A stretch of DNA of 64,000 nucleotides from Actinomadura atramentaria DSM 43919 (GTDB lineage Bacteria; Actinomycetota; Actinomycetes; Streptosporangiales; Streptosporangiaceae): positions 62,001-126,000 of the forward strand of contig NZ_KB907212.1 of assembly GCF_000381885.1 (NCBI RefSeq). Direction: 5' to 3'. The notes under the pieces are model-generated. The model ran no database searches and was not told the origin of the DNA. It was given only the letters and a program-made list of their open reading frames with translations. Position numbers and translations under genes: made by a program. Shown here in pieces: positions 7,504-15,961 of this stretch; position 1 is the stretch's first letter, and each line of letters opens with the position of its first letter.

Positions 7504-8457
7504 TCAGTCCTCCCGCGCGGGGCGACGGCGGCGGCCGGTCAGCAGCAGGCCGCCGATGCCGCCGAGGGTGAGGCCGAGCGTGCCGGTGAGCAACGTCGTG
7601 CCGAGCGGGCCGCCGGAGCCGCGCGGCCCGTTGTCCGCCGCCGTGTTGCGCAGCGCGACGTTCGCGCCCGTCCCGCCGTGCTGGTGCCCGGTGGCGGGCG
7701 GCGGGCAGACGGCCGGGACGGGCGTGCCGTGCGAGCCGTGGGCGCGGGACGGCTTCGGCGTCGTCGCGCTCGGCGTGCGCGCCGGGGCCGGGGCGGTGCC
7801 GCTCTTGCCGCCGAAGACGACGTCCGAGCAGGAATAGAATGCCTCCGGGCTGTCGGTGCGCTGCCAGATGGCGTAAATGAGGTGGCGCCCCGACTTTCCG
7901 GCGGGAAGGCGGCCGCTCATGTTGTAGAAGCCGTTGGAAAGCGCCGGGGACGGGACGGTGAGGAACGGCTTGCCCTCCAGATCCGACCACGCGAGCGGCT
8001 TGCGCGGGTCGTAGCCGTCCTTGGTGACGTAGAACTGGAAACCGCCCTGGTGCGGGGCCGTCGCCTTGTAGCGGAACGTGTACGCGGCGCCCGACTTCAG
8101 TGCCGTGGCGGGCCAGTCGGCGCGCGCCAGGTCGAGGCCGCGGAACTCGGGATTGCCCGCGCTGCACAGCTTCCCGTCCGGAATGAGCTGGCGGTGGCGC
8201 CCGGCCGCGTCGCCGCGCCGGACGCCGTTCCAGTCGTAGAACGGCTGGGTGCCGCCGGCCCGCACGGCGGCCTTGCACGCGGCCGTCCGGGGCGACTCGG
8301 GATTCTCCAGGTAGCAGGTGAGCGCCCGGCTGGCGGGCGTCTGCATCGAGCCGTGCGCCAGCGCCGGCGAGGCGGGCACCGTGAGCACCGCCACCGGCGC
8401 GGCGGTGAGCGCCACGGCGGCCACGGCGTGCCGGAAGGACGTGGAGCGGGTTTTCAT
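7504..8457 (-). CDS. Secreted AA10 lytic polysaccharide monooxygenase (chitin/cellulose-binding protein)
   Basis: AA10 enzymes are copper monooxygenases that cut crystalline chitin or cellulose. The signal peptide ends ASPALA-HGSM, so mature His1 is residue 35 and supplies one half of the histidine brace; the second is the His in ATAPHQGGFQFY. The catalytic domain ends near residue 225, followed by a Pro/Ala/Thr linker and a C-terminal hydrophobic span (TLLTGTLGLTLGGIGGLLL) with the tail RRRRPARED. That is a membrane anchor, but no LPXTG sorting signal precedes it. Start ATG 8457 gives a normal signal peptide. It is divergent from the flavoprotein gene at 8634. Confidence 0.9.
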   Translation of the reverse strand: MKTRSTSFRHAVAAVALTAAPVAVLTVPASPALAHGSMQTPASRALTCYLENPESPRTAACKAAVRAGGTQPFYDWNGVRRGDAAGRHRQLIPDGKLCSAGNPEFRGLDLARADWPATALKSGAAYTFRYKATAPHQGGFQFYVTKDGYDPRKPLAWSDLEGKPFLTVPSPALSNGFYNMSGRLPAGKSGRHLIYAIWQRTDSPEAFYSCSDVVFGGKSGTAPAPARTPSATTPKPSRAHGSHGTPVPAVCPPPATGHQHGGTGANVALRNTAADNGPRGSGGPLGTTLLTGTLGLTLGGIGGLLLTGRRRRPARED

Positions 8458-8633
8458 CGGACCCCCATCGGAGACGCATCGCTTGTGAGGGGAGATTAGG
8501 GCGGGAACGGGGGCCGAAAATGGGTCTTCAGGTTCCGTTAAGAAACGCATGAGCAACATATAACTTCGGTTGCTGTAGACCTCGGAGGGCATTGACAGCC
8601 GGGGGTCCGGCCCACCTTAACCGGCCATAAGCA

Positions 8634-10046
8634 ATGGCCGGAAGAATGGTCGGCCCCCTTTTTCTGGCCCGGTTTGCGAGGTCGTCGTTGAAGTTCACCC
8701 ATGCGGGCGTGCGCGCCCGGCGGGCCCCGCGCCGCCGCCGCGCGGAGACGCCGCTCGTCCCCGCGCGGACGCTGCTCGCCGCGATCGGCGCGGGCGGCGG
8801 CGCGCTCGTCGTGCTGTGGATCGCGCAAGGCGTCCGGCCGTCGTCGGCGGCGGACGCGTTCGGGGCCGGGGCGCGGCTCGCGGGGCTCAGCGCGGGCTAC
8901 GGGCTGCTCGTCCTGGTGCTGCTGACGGCGCGCGTCCCGGCGATCGAACGCGGCCTCGGCGCGGGGCGGCTCGTGCGGTGGCACGGCCTGGCCGGGGCGT
9001 GGGTCCTGCCGCTGCTGGCCGCGCACGCGGCCCTCGCCATCGCGGCGCGCGCCGCGGACGGCGGGGCGGACGCCGTCCGGGCGACGCTGTCCGGGACGGC
9101 CGTCGCGGCGGGCGTGTCCGGCGCGCTGCTGCTCGCCCTCGCCGGGGCGGTCGCGCACGACTCCGTCCGCGACCGGGTGCGGCCGTTCGCGTGGCGGACC
9201 GCGCACGCCACCGCGTACGCCGGGGTCGCGCTCGGGTTCCCGCACCAGCCGCAGGGGCCGGACGTCGGCGCGCACGCCGCGCTCGCCCTGCTGTGGACGC
9301 TGCTGCACGCGCAGGTCGCGGTGGTCGTCCTCTGGTACCGGGTCGCGGTGCCGCTGCGGCAGGGGTTCCGGCACGGGCTGCGGGTCGTCCGCGTCCGCCG
9401 GGAGGCCCCGGACGTCGTGTCGGTCGTCATGGCGGGCCGCGACCTGCACCTGCTGCGCGCCGAACCCGGCCAGTACCTGCGCTGGCGGTTCCTCGACCGG
9501 GGGCTGTGGTGGTCGGCGCTGCCGTTCTCGCTGTCCGCGCCGCCGGGGGACGGGACGCTGCGGGTCACCGTGCGGATCGTCGGGGAGCGCACCGCGCGCG
9601 TCGCCCGGCTGCGGCCCGGCACGCGCGTCCAGGCGAGCGGGCCGTTCGGGGCGATGACGGCGCGGCGGCGGACGCGCCGCCGGGTGCTGCTCATCGCGGG
9701 CGGCACCGGCATCGCGCCGCTGCGCGCGCTGTTCGAGACGCTGCCGGGCGGGCCCGGCGACGTCACGCTGCTCTACCGGGCGTCGGACGCGTCGGGCCTG
9801 CTGCTGCGCGGCGAGCTGGAACGCATCGCCACGCGCCGCCGCGCCCGGCTGCACTACCTGCTGGACCCGCCGGACCGCGCGCCCGGCGACCCGCTGTCGC
9901 CGGAGCGGCTGCGCGCGCTCGTGCCGGTGATCCACCGCCACGACGTGTACGTGTGCGGGCCGCCCGGGATGACGGAGCACGCGGTGCGCGCGCTCGTCCG
10001 CGCCGGGGTCGCCCGGCACCACATCCACACCGAGAGCCTAACGTGA
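8634..10046 (+). CDS. Ferric reductase-like transmembrane flavoprotein
   Basis: A 470-residue membrane protein with about six helices (residues 45-255), followed by a ferredoxin-reductase-type cytoplasmic half. FAD site: GQYLRWRF and PFSLSAPP; NAD(P) site: LLIAGGTGIAPLRALFE and YVCGPPGM near the C terminus. This matches the ferric reductase/NADPH oxidase-like superfamily, which moves electrons across the membrane through two haems. ATG 8634 lacks a clear Shine-Dalgarno sequence; ATG 8646 is an alternative. The repeat protein gene follows after 14 bp, so they are probably co-transcribed. A second, truncated member lies at 25871. Confidence 0.88.
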   Translation: MAGRMVGPLFLARFARSSLKFTHAGVRARRAPRRRRAETPLVPARTLLAAIGAGGGALVVLWIAQGVRPSSAADAFGAGARLAGLSAGYGLLVLVLLTARVPAIERGLGAGRLVRWHGLAGAWVLPLLAAHAALAIAARAADGGADAVRATLSGTAVAAGVSGALLLALAGAVAHDSVRDRVRPFAWRTAHATAYAGVALGFPHQPQGPDVGAHAALALLWTLLHAQVAVVVLWYRVAVPLRQGFRHGLRVVRVRREAPDVVSVVMAGRDLHLLRAEPGQYLRWRFLDRGLWWSALPFSLSAPPGDGTLRVTVRIVGERTARVARLRPGTRVQASGPFGAMTARRRTRRRVLLIAGGTGIAPLRALFETLPGGPGDVTLLYRASDASGLLLRGELERIATRRRARLHYLLDPPDRAPGDPLSPERLRALVPVIHRHDVYVCGPPGMTEHAVRALVRAGVARHHIHTESLT

Positions 10047-10060
10047 ACGGAGGTCCGGAC

Positions 10061-12106
10061 ATGCCGCACTCGGCGCCCACGGAACGAACGGCCCAGTTCG
10101 GGGGACGGCACGCGGGACAGCACGCGCGTCGGCACGCCGGGCAGGACGCGGACCGACCCGCGAGCGCGCTCACAAGTCCGCCCGCGAGCCGGGCCTCGGA
10201 CGAGGCCCGCCACGCGGATCACTCCGCCGGCCGCCCTGCGAGCGAGCAGACGGGCGAGAACGCCGCCCGGCCGATGAGCCGCGCCGCGGACGAGCCCGCG
10301 CACCGCCGCCCGAACCCCCGGACGGACCGACCCACGGACCAGCCCGCCAACCGGCGGGCGGACCAGCCCGCGAGTACGGGCACGCCCCGGCCCGCGCGCG
10401 GACGCATGCCCCGAAAGACCCACCGCACCGCACGCGAACGCGCACGCCGGATCGCCGGCAGGGTCGCGCGCCGGGCCGCCGACCAGAACAAGCGCGCGGA
10501 CGCCCGCCTATCCGCAGGCGGACCCTCGCCCCGGCCCGCCGCCAGCGACGCCCGCAGCAAAGCACGCCGATCCGCCGACCAGGACGCGCGCGGCGGCACA
10601 CGCGGGGCCGTGGTCCAAGCCGCACGCCGGGCGGTCGGCCGCGAACGGTGTGGGGACGCACGCCGGCCCGCCGACCAGAACGAGCGCGGGGACGCACGCC
10701 GGAGCGCGGGCCAGGCCGCACACCGGGCCGCCGACCAGAACGAGCGCGGGGGCGTACGCCGGATCGTGGGCGGGGACTCGCCCCGGCCCGCCGACCGCGT
10801 CGCGCGCGGCGAAACACGCCGGACTGCCGACCAAGACGCGCGCGGCGCCGCACGTAGGGCCGTGGGCCGGGCCGCACGCCGGGTCGCCGGCCGCGAACGG
10901 CGTGGGGACGCACGCCGGACCGCCGACCAAGACGCGCACGGGGACGCGCACGGGAGCGCGCATGGGGACGTGGGCGGGGCCTCGCCTCGGCCCGCCGACC
11001 GCTACGGACGCGGGGGCACGCGCCGAATCGTGGGCTGGGCCGCACGCCGGGCCGCCGGCCGCCACGAGCGTGGGAACGCACGCCGATCCGCCGACCAGGA
11101 CGCGCGCGGGGACGCGCGCCGAGTCGTGGGCCGGGCCGCAGGTTGGCCCGCTGACCGCGACATGCGCGGCGATGCACGCCCGATCACGGGCCGGGCCGCA
11201 CGCCGGGCCGTCGACCAGAGCGAGCGCGGGGGCGTACGCCGGATCGTGGGCGGGGACTCGCCCCGGCCCGCCGACCGCGTCGCGCGCGGGGGCGCGCGCC
11301 GAATCGTGGGCCGGACCGCACGTCGCAGCACCCGCGACGCGCGCGGGGACGCACGTCGGAGCGTGGGCCGGGGCGCGGGCCGCGCCGCCGGGCGGGGTGC
11401 GCGCGGAGGGATGCGTGGGGCCGCGCGCTGGTCTGCCGATCGGGACGTGCGTCGGGTCGTGGGGCGGGCCGTGGGGCGGGCCTCGGGTGGGGGCGCGGGC
11501 GGGCGTGTGCGCGGCGTCGGTTGGGGTGGGGGCCGGGGTGCAGGTCGAGTCGGGCGTCGGGGAACGCGCTGGGTCGTGCCGGGCGCGGGCTGGGGTGTGC
11601 GCGCGGTCGTAGGCGTGATGGGTTTGCTCGCGGGGCGGGCGGGGGCGTTGCGGCGTTGGGCTGTCGCGGTCTGGCTGGTGGACGCGGCGCTCGTCCTGGT
11701 GTGGTTGCTGCTGGAGACCGGGGTGGCTCGGCCGCCGTCGCGGCATGACGCTCCGGTGCCCGTTCCCGCGTCGTCGCCGGCGTCGTCCGGGCTGGTGCGG
11801 ACGGAGCACGCGCGGCGGGAGCCGGTGCCGGTGGAGTTCGGGGCACGCGGGTCCGCGCCGCGTGCGTCGTCCGGCGGGGCGGCGCGCGGGGCCGGACGCG
11901 ACGGCGCGGCGCGGCGGGGGGCGGGGCCGCGTGTCTCCGCGCCGACCGAGCCCACGCGCCCCGATACGCCGTCGCGCGGCCCGACCCGGCACGGCCCCCC
12001 GGCGCCGGGGCCGGACGATTCCCGGCCGGGCGGCCCCTGGCCCGGCGGCGGAGGGCCGTGGCCCGGCGGATCGCCGGGTCCGTGGACGAGGTGCCCGTGG
12101 TGCTGA
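10061..12106 (+). CDS. Arg-rich repeat protein with a single transmembrane segment, unknown function
   Basis: I do not recognise this 681-residue protein. It has a strong ribosome binding site (GGAGGT at 10049-10054) six bases before ATG 10061 and follows the flavoprotein gene by 14 bp. Residues 1-130 are polar. Residues about 130-480 are degenerate 11-12-residue modules of the type ADQ(D/N)xRGDARR alternating with VGRAARR. Next come a Gly/Arg-rich part and one hydrophobic span (WAVAVWLVDAALVLVWLLLE) near residue 540, and finally a Pro-rich tail ending in repeated PWPGG. The net charge is very positive. High GC keeps other frames open too, so the coding frame is inferred from the signals and the membrane span. 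Confidence 0.6.
   Translation: MPHSAPTERTAQFGGRHAGQHARRHAGQDADRPASALTSPPASRASDEARHADHSAGRPASEQTGENAARPMSRAADEPAHRRPNPRTDRPTDQPANRRADQPASTGTPRPARGRMPRKTHRTARERARRIAGRVARRAADQNKRADARLSAGGPSPRPAASDARSKARRSADQDARGGTRGAVVQAARRAVGRERCGDARRPADQNERGDARRSAGQAAHRAADQNERGGVRRIVGGDSPRPADRVARGETRRTADQDARGAARRAVGRAARRVAGRERRGDARRTADQDAHGDAHGSAHGDVGGASPRPADRYGRGGTRRIVGWAARRAAGRHERGNARRSADQDARGDARRVVGRAAGWPADRDMRGDARPITGRAARRAVDQSERGGVRRIVGGDSPRPADRVARGGARRIVGRTARRSTRDARGDARRSVGRGAGRAAGRGARGGMRGAARWSADRDVRRVVGRAVGRASGGGAGGRVRGVGWGGGRGAGRVGRRGTRWVVPGAGWGVRAVVGVMGLLAGRAGALRRWAVAVWLVDAALVLVWLLLETGVARPPSRHDAPVPVPASSPASSGLVRTEHARREPVPVEFGARGSAPRASSGGAARGAGRDGAARRGAGPRVSAPTEPTRPDTPSRGPTRHGPPAPGPDDSRPGGPWPGGGGPWPGGSPGPWTRCPWC
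10450..11510 (+). repeat. Degenerate 33-36 bp tandem repeats encoding the Arg-rich modules
   Basis: Roughly twenty copies of a unit built on gccgaccag.acgcgcgcgg and cgtgggccgggccgcacgcc follow in series. A larger duplication is exact: bases 10741-10809 and 11221-11289 are identical over 69 bp, offset by 480 bp. This indicates recent unequal exchange or slippage within older repeats. Confidence 0.85.
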
Positions 12107-12387
12107 TCAGACACGCCTCGGCGATGGCCCAAGGCGAAGCCCCCACCGGCCGCGTTGTCCGCGCCGCCGCAGGCGGCCGTGCGGCCGCGCGCCTCCCTGG
12201 AACCCAGCCCGGCGGCCGGTCCGTAACCCTTGCGGGAGCCCGGTTCGGCGGCCAGTCGGGAACCTGGCTCGAAGGCCGCGCCGGAGCCGTTGCGGGAACC
12301 CAGTTCGGCGGCTGGCCCGGAGTTCCCACGGACACCCGGCCCGGCGGTCGCGTCGGAGTCTCTGCGGGAGCTTCCGCCAGAGTCCGG
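12107..12387. repeat. Degenerate GC-rich repeats between the repeat protein and histidine kinase genes
   Basis: The 281 bp between two converging genes consist of loose repeats of about 40-50 bp. Each contains variants of tgcgggaaccc followed by agttcggcgg, for example near 12230, 12290 and 12375. No gene is convincing in any frame. No simple terminator is visible, although the repeats could fold on either transcript. Confidence 0.55.
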
Positions 12388-13806
12388 CTAGGTGGCCGGG
12401 CCGGAGTTCCCGTCGGGATTCGGTGCGGTGTGGGTGCGGTGGCGGGGGCGGCGGTGGCGGAAGGGGCCCGGGGCGCGGCGGGAGCGGCGGGGGCCCGTGG
12501 TGCGCAGCCATACCTGGACCTGCGCGCCGCCGAGTGTGGAGCCGCCGATCCGCAGCGACCCGCCGGTGGACTCCGCGAGCCGCCGGGCGATGTCGAGCCC
12601 GAGGCCGGTGGAGCCGGACCCGCTCGTCCCCCGGCTCAGCGCCGCGTCCGCGTCGCCGATGCCCGGTCCCGCGTCGCCGAACAGCAGCCCCACCGCCTGC
12701 CCGCCCCGGTGGACGGTCACCGAGAACGCCGTGCCGTGCGGCGTGTGCCGGAAGATGTTGCCGAGCAGCGCGTCCACGACGGCCGCGAGTTCTCCGGCGG
12801 GCACCGGGACGGGCGCGGGCCCGTCCGGCAGGACGGTGTGGACCGCGCGCCCCTGGTCGCCCGCGAGCGCCGACCAGAACTCCAGCCGCCGCCGCACGAC
12901 CTCGGCGGCGTCGCACCCGGCGAACTCGGCGGACGAGCCCGAGGGCGCCGGGTCGTCCGCCGACCGCCGCGCCGTCTCGATGATCTCGTCGACGGCCTGT
13001 TCGAGCCGCCCGAGCGTGTCCTGGCTCTGCGCGAGCCGCGCCGGGTCGGCCGGGTTGGCGGCGAGCCCGTCGAGGTTGAGCCGCAGCGCGGTCAGCGGCG
13101 TCCGCAGCCGGTGCGACAGGTCCGCGGCGGCCTCGCGTTCGGCGGCGAGGAGCCGGACGAGCTGGTCGGTCATGTGGTTGAACGCCTCCCCGGCGGCGCG
13201 CAGTTCGGCGGGCCCGCCGGGTGCGACGCGGGTCGTCAGGTCCCCGCCCGCGACGCCGGTGACGGCCTGCGCGAGCCGGTCGGCGGCGCGGACGACGCGG
13301 ACCGCGAGCCGGTCGGCCATCGCGACGGACACCAGCACGAGCGCGAGCGCCACCAGCGCGAGGATCGTCCAGGACCGCGCGACGCCCCGGCTCAGCTCCG
13401 CGTCGGTGACGTACACCTCGATCACCGCGACCCGCCCGGCGGACAGCGCGACGGGCCGGAGCTGCGCGCTGCCGCCGGGCGCGGCGACGGTGCGGGACCG
13501 CCGCCCGTCGCGTACGGCCGCGAGGTCGCGCGCCGCCGCGCGCGGGACGCCGATCGTCGTCCCGCCGGGCAGGTGCAGCGCGAGCCGCCCGGCGGTCCCG
13601 GCGGGGGTCGAGCCGATCGCGACGGCGAGCGCGGCCGGGTTCGTCGTGACCGCCAGGACGGGTCCGAGCGACGCGGCCTGCCGTTCGGCGGCGGTCAGCG
13701 CGCGGTCGCGGGCCATCTGCCCGCCGAGCAGTCCGAGCGGGACGACGAACGACAGCGCGACCATCGCCGTGACGGCGGCCGCGATCCGCGCCAGCGCACC
13801 CCTCAT
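12388..13806 (-). CDS. Two-component sensor histidine kinase
   Basis: A 472-residue membrane kinase. TM1 lies near residues 8-28 and TM2 near 143-165, with an extracytoplasmic sensor between them, followed by HAMP. The phosphorylated His is in DLSHRLRTPLTALRL near residue 240. The ATPase domain shows an N box (NIFRHTPHG), GDAGPGIGD and GSTGLGLDIARRLAE. After the catalytic domain comes a basic tail RRSRRAPGPFRHRRPRHR of about 30 residues. ATG 13806 was chosen because it directly precedes TM1. Its partner regulator is probably at 14394, although a gene on the other strand lies between them. Confidence 0.92.
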   Translation of the reverse strand: MRGALARIAAAVTAMVALSFVVPLGLLGGQMARDRALTAAERQAASLGPVLAVTTNPAALAVAIGSTPAGTAGRLALHLPGGTTIGVPRAAARDLAAVRDGRRSRTVAAPGGSAQLRPVALSAGRVAVIEVYVTDAELSRGVARSWTILALVALALVLVSVAMADRLAVRVVRAADRLAQAVTGVAGGDLTTRVAPGGPAELRAAGEAFNHMTDQLVRLLAAEREAAADLSHRLRTPLTALRLNLDGLAANPADPARLAQSQDTLGRLEQAVDEIIETARRSADDPAPSGSSAEFAGCDAAEVVRRRLEFWSALAGDQGRAVHTVLPDGPAPVPVPAGELAAVVDALLGNIFRHTPHGTAFSVTVHRGGQAVGLLFGDAGPGIGDADAALSRGTSGSGSTGLGLDIARRLAESTGGSLRIGGSTLGGAQVQVWLRTTGPRRSRRAPGPFRHRRPRHRTHTAPNPDGNSGPAT

Positions 13807-13885
13807 CCGTGCCCCCTCGTACGCCGCGGAATTCCCGCTCGGCCAAGTGTTGGAACCATTCACGATAACGGAGATAATAGGCCCC

Positions 13886-14389
13886 ATGCGGATCAAGTTC
13901 CGATTCATCGCCGTCTGGACGTGCGTGACGGCCGCCGGGATGGCGATCAGTTGGGCGGGCGTCGGAAACGCGATCCGCGGCACCGGGCTTTCGGCGCTCG
14001 ACCTGGCCGCGGAAGCGCCCGGCGTCCAGGGCGGCGCGGCCGTCGCGCCGAGCGCGACGGTGCCCGTGACGTCGCCTTCTGCCCGGACGCCGCCGCCCGT
14101 GCGGACGTCCCCGACGGCGACCCGCGCCCCGCGCGAACGGCGCACGCACGCCCCTACGAGACCCGCCGAGGACCTCCGCACGTACACCGTGAAATCAGGC
14201 CGCGTCGTGCTCGCGTTCAATTCGAGAACGGCGCGCTACGTTTCCGCGACGCCGAACGGGAATTTCGAGGTGAAGGTCTGGCGGCAATCCACCTGGCTCC
14301 GCGTCGACATCACCGACGGCACCCACGGATCGGCCGTTTTCGCGACCTGGAACGGCCATCCCCCGATCGCCGAGACCTACGAGTACTGA
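13886..14389 (+). CDS. Membrane-anchored or secreted protein of unknown function
   Basis: A 167-residue protein with an N-terminal hydrophobic segment (FRFIAVWTCVTAAGMAISWAG), then a Pro/Thr/Ala-rich stretch (about residues 55-95) and a compact C-terminal domain of about 65 residues containing VLAFNSRTARYVSATPN and VWRQSTWLRVDI. I do not recognise the family. It is divergent from the histidine kinase (79 bp apart) and its stop faces that of the response regulator four bases away, so it sits exactly between the two halves of a two-component system. It may be the signal partner or target of the kinase; that is inferred from position. Confidence 0.7.
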   Translation: MRIKFRFIAVWTCVTAAGMAISWAGVGNAIRGTGLSALDLAAEAPGVQGGAAVAPSATVPVTSPSARTPPPVRTSPTATRAPRERRTHAPTRPAEDLRTYTVKSGRVVLAFNSRTARYVSATPNGNFEVKVWRQSTWLRVDITDGTHGSAVFATWNGHPPIAETYEY

Positions 14390-14393
14390 CCCG

Positions 14394-15071
14394 TCATTCC
14401 GGCGCGGTGAGCATCACGCCGACGCCCCGCACCGTGTGCAGGTAGCGGGGCGCGGCGGCGCTCTCCCCGAGTTTGCGGCGCAGCCAGGAGACGTGGACGT
14501 CGATGGTCTGGTCGTCGCCGTAGGACTGCCGCCACACCTCGCTGAGCAGGTCGCGGCGGCGGACGACGCGCCCGGCGTTCTCCGCGAGGTGCGCCAGCAG
14601 GTCGAACTCGCGGCGGGACAGGCGCAGCGCGGTCCCGTCCAGGTCGGCGCGGCGGCGGTCGAGGTCGATGCGGAGCCCGCCGACGACGAGCGCGTCCCGC
14701 CGGATGCGGGCCCGCGTCCGCCGCAGGACGGCCTCGATCCGCGCGTGCAGGTGCGCGGCGGAGAACGGTTTGACGACGTAGTCGTCGGCGCCCGCGCCGA
14801 GCAGCCGGATGATCTCGGTCTCGCCGTCGCGCGCGGTCGCCACGACGACGGGCACGTCGGACACGGCGCGGAGCATCTTCAGCGCCTCGCCGCCGTCGAG
14901 GTCGGGGAGGCCGAGGTCGAGCACGACGACCTCGGGCGGGTTTCCGGTGGCCTCGCGCAGCGCGTCGAGGGCGGCCCCGACGCTGCGGACGGTGTCGCCG
15001 AGGTCGGTCAGCTCGCGGATCAGCGCGCGCCGGACGTGCTCGTCGTCCTCGACCAGCAGGACCCTCGCCAC
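14394..15071 (-). CDS. OmpR-family response regulator
   Basis: A 225-residue regulator. The receiver domain has the acidic pair ED at residues 8-9, the phosphoacceptor Asp in VVVLDLGLPDLDG near residue 52, and Lys in YVVKPFSAAHL near residue 101. The C-terminal winged helix includes LSRREFDLLAHLAENAG and ends IDVHVSWLRRKLGE, HTVRGVGVML. It probably receives phosphate from the kinase at 12388-13806, which would be transcribed later on the same strand, across the antisense of the 13886 gene. Confidence 0.94.
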   Translation of the reverse strand: MARVLLVEDDEHVRRALIRELTDLGDTVRSVGAALDALREATGNPPEVVVLDLGLPDLDGGEALKMLRAVSDVPVVVATARDGETEIIRLLGAGADDYVVKPFSAAHLHARIEAVLRRTRARIRRDALVVGGLRIDLDRRRADLDGTALRLSRREFDLLAHLAENAGRVVRRRDLLSEVWRQSYGDDQTIDVHVSWLRRKLGESAAAPRYLHTVRGVGVMLTAPE

Positions 15072-15181
15072 CAGCGGCTCCCTTCGCGGCGGGCCGGTCT
15101 CCGCCGACCTGGGCTCGGTTGAGCGGTTGACGCGACGAATTTAGCAGTGGAGTACGAGTTTTCGCCCGAAAATAGAGGAAT

Positions 15182-15205
15182 GCCGTCCTGGCTAGCAGGA
15201 CCGGC
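15182..15205 (-). terminator. Probable rho-independent terminator of the TetR gene
   Basis: Arms GCCGTCCTG (15182-15190) and CAGGACCGGC (15196-15205) pair with one bulged base around a five-base loop. On the minus strand the hairpin comes four bases after the TetR stop and is followed by a T-rich run (attcctctattttc). Confidence 0.65.
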
Positions 15206-15208
15206 GTG

Positions 15209-15886
15209 TCAGTCGCGGACCTCGCGGATGATCCCGACGAGCTGCCGCGTCACCGACTTGAACCCCGGCAGCCGCGACATCGACACCATGCGGTCCACGA
15301 GCGGGACCGTCCGGTCCACCAGCAGGTACGTCTTCGCGCAGCCCGGCGACGAGTCGTGGACCCAGTACAGGACGATGCCCATCGAGTAGATCCACAGCAG
15401 CTCGGGCAGCTCCCGCCGGAACTCGCCGTCGATCCGGAGCGTGGAGCCGTCCACGACCTCGCGGTAGATCGCGACGGCCGCCGCCCGCGACGGCCCCGCG
15501 TCGGCGCTGAACGGGTTGAGCGGGCTCGTCGGCTCGGCCGCGAACTTGAAGAACTTCCCGGCGAACGCGTGGTACGGGACCATCGTGTCGACGCGGGCGC
15601 GCAGCACGCCGAGCAGCCGGGGCGCGAAGTCGCGCTCGCGCGCCAGCACGTCCCGGCAGGCGCGGGCGTGCTCCTCCTGCAGCTCGTCGAAGTACGCCTG
15701 GATCAGCTCTTCCTTCGACGCGAAGTAGTAGTAGGCGTTGCCGACCGAGACGCCCGCCTCCTTGGCGATGACCCGCATCGTCGTCGCCTCGTAGCCGCGC
15801 TCGCGGAACAGGCGCAGGGCCGTCTCCACGATGAGCGCGCGCGTCTGCTCGGACTTCACCGCCTTCTCCTCGGTCACGTCTGCCAC
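15209..15886 (-). CDS. TetR-family transcriptional regulator
   Basis: A 225-residue TetR regulator. The N-terminal HTH is clear: TRALIVETALRLFRERGYEATTMR and AGVSVGNAYYYFASKEELI. The C-terminal ligand domain (FAPRLLGVLRARVDTMVPYHAFAGKFF) resembles TetR members common in actinobacteria; the ligand is unknown. It is transcribed away from the EACC1/caspase genes, and the 128-bp gap between them carries a nested palindrome at 15962-15989, so it may repress that operon and itself. Confidence 0.92.
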   Translation of the reverse strand: MADVTEEKAVKSEQTRALIVETALRLFRERGYEATTMRVIAKEAGVSVGNAYYYFASKEELIQAYFDELQEEHARACRDVLARERDFAPRLLGVLRARVDTMVPYHAFAGKFFKFAAEPTSPLNPFSADAGPSRAAAVAIYREVVDGSTLRIDGEFRRELPELLWIYSMGIVLYWVHDSSPGCAKTYLLVDRTVPLVDRMVSMSRLPGFKSVTRQLVGIIREVRD

Positions 15887-15961
15887 CTTAAACGCCCGGC
15901 TCCCGGCGCTCCCGCGGGCGGCCGGAACCGGCGATCGGTGTTCTTACGGCATCCGTACATG

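Noticed and set aside
10508-11992. Long open frames on the minus strand across the Arg-rich repeats
   Set aside because: GC-rich repeats keep several frames open. The minus-strand frames have no good start signal, no membrane or domain features, and would overlap the plus gene that has a strong ribosome binding site and operon position.
12392-14389. A long plus-strand frame running through the histidine kinase gene
   Set aside because: Only the part from ATG 13886 has a plausible start and a membrane segment; the rest lies opposite clear kinase motifs.
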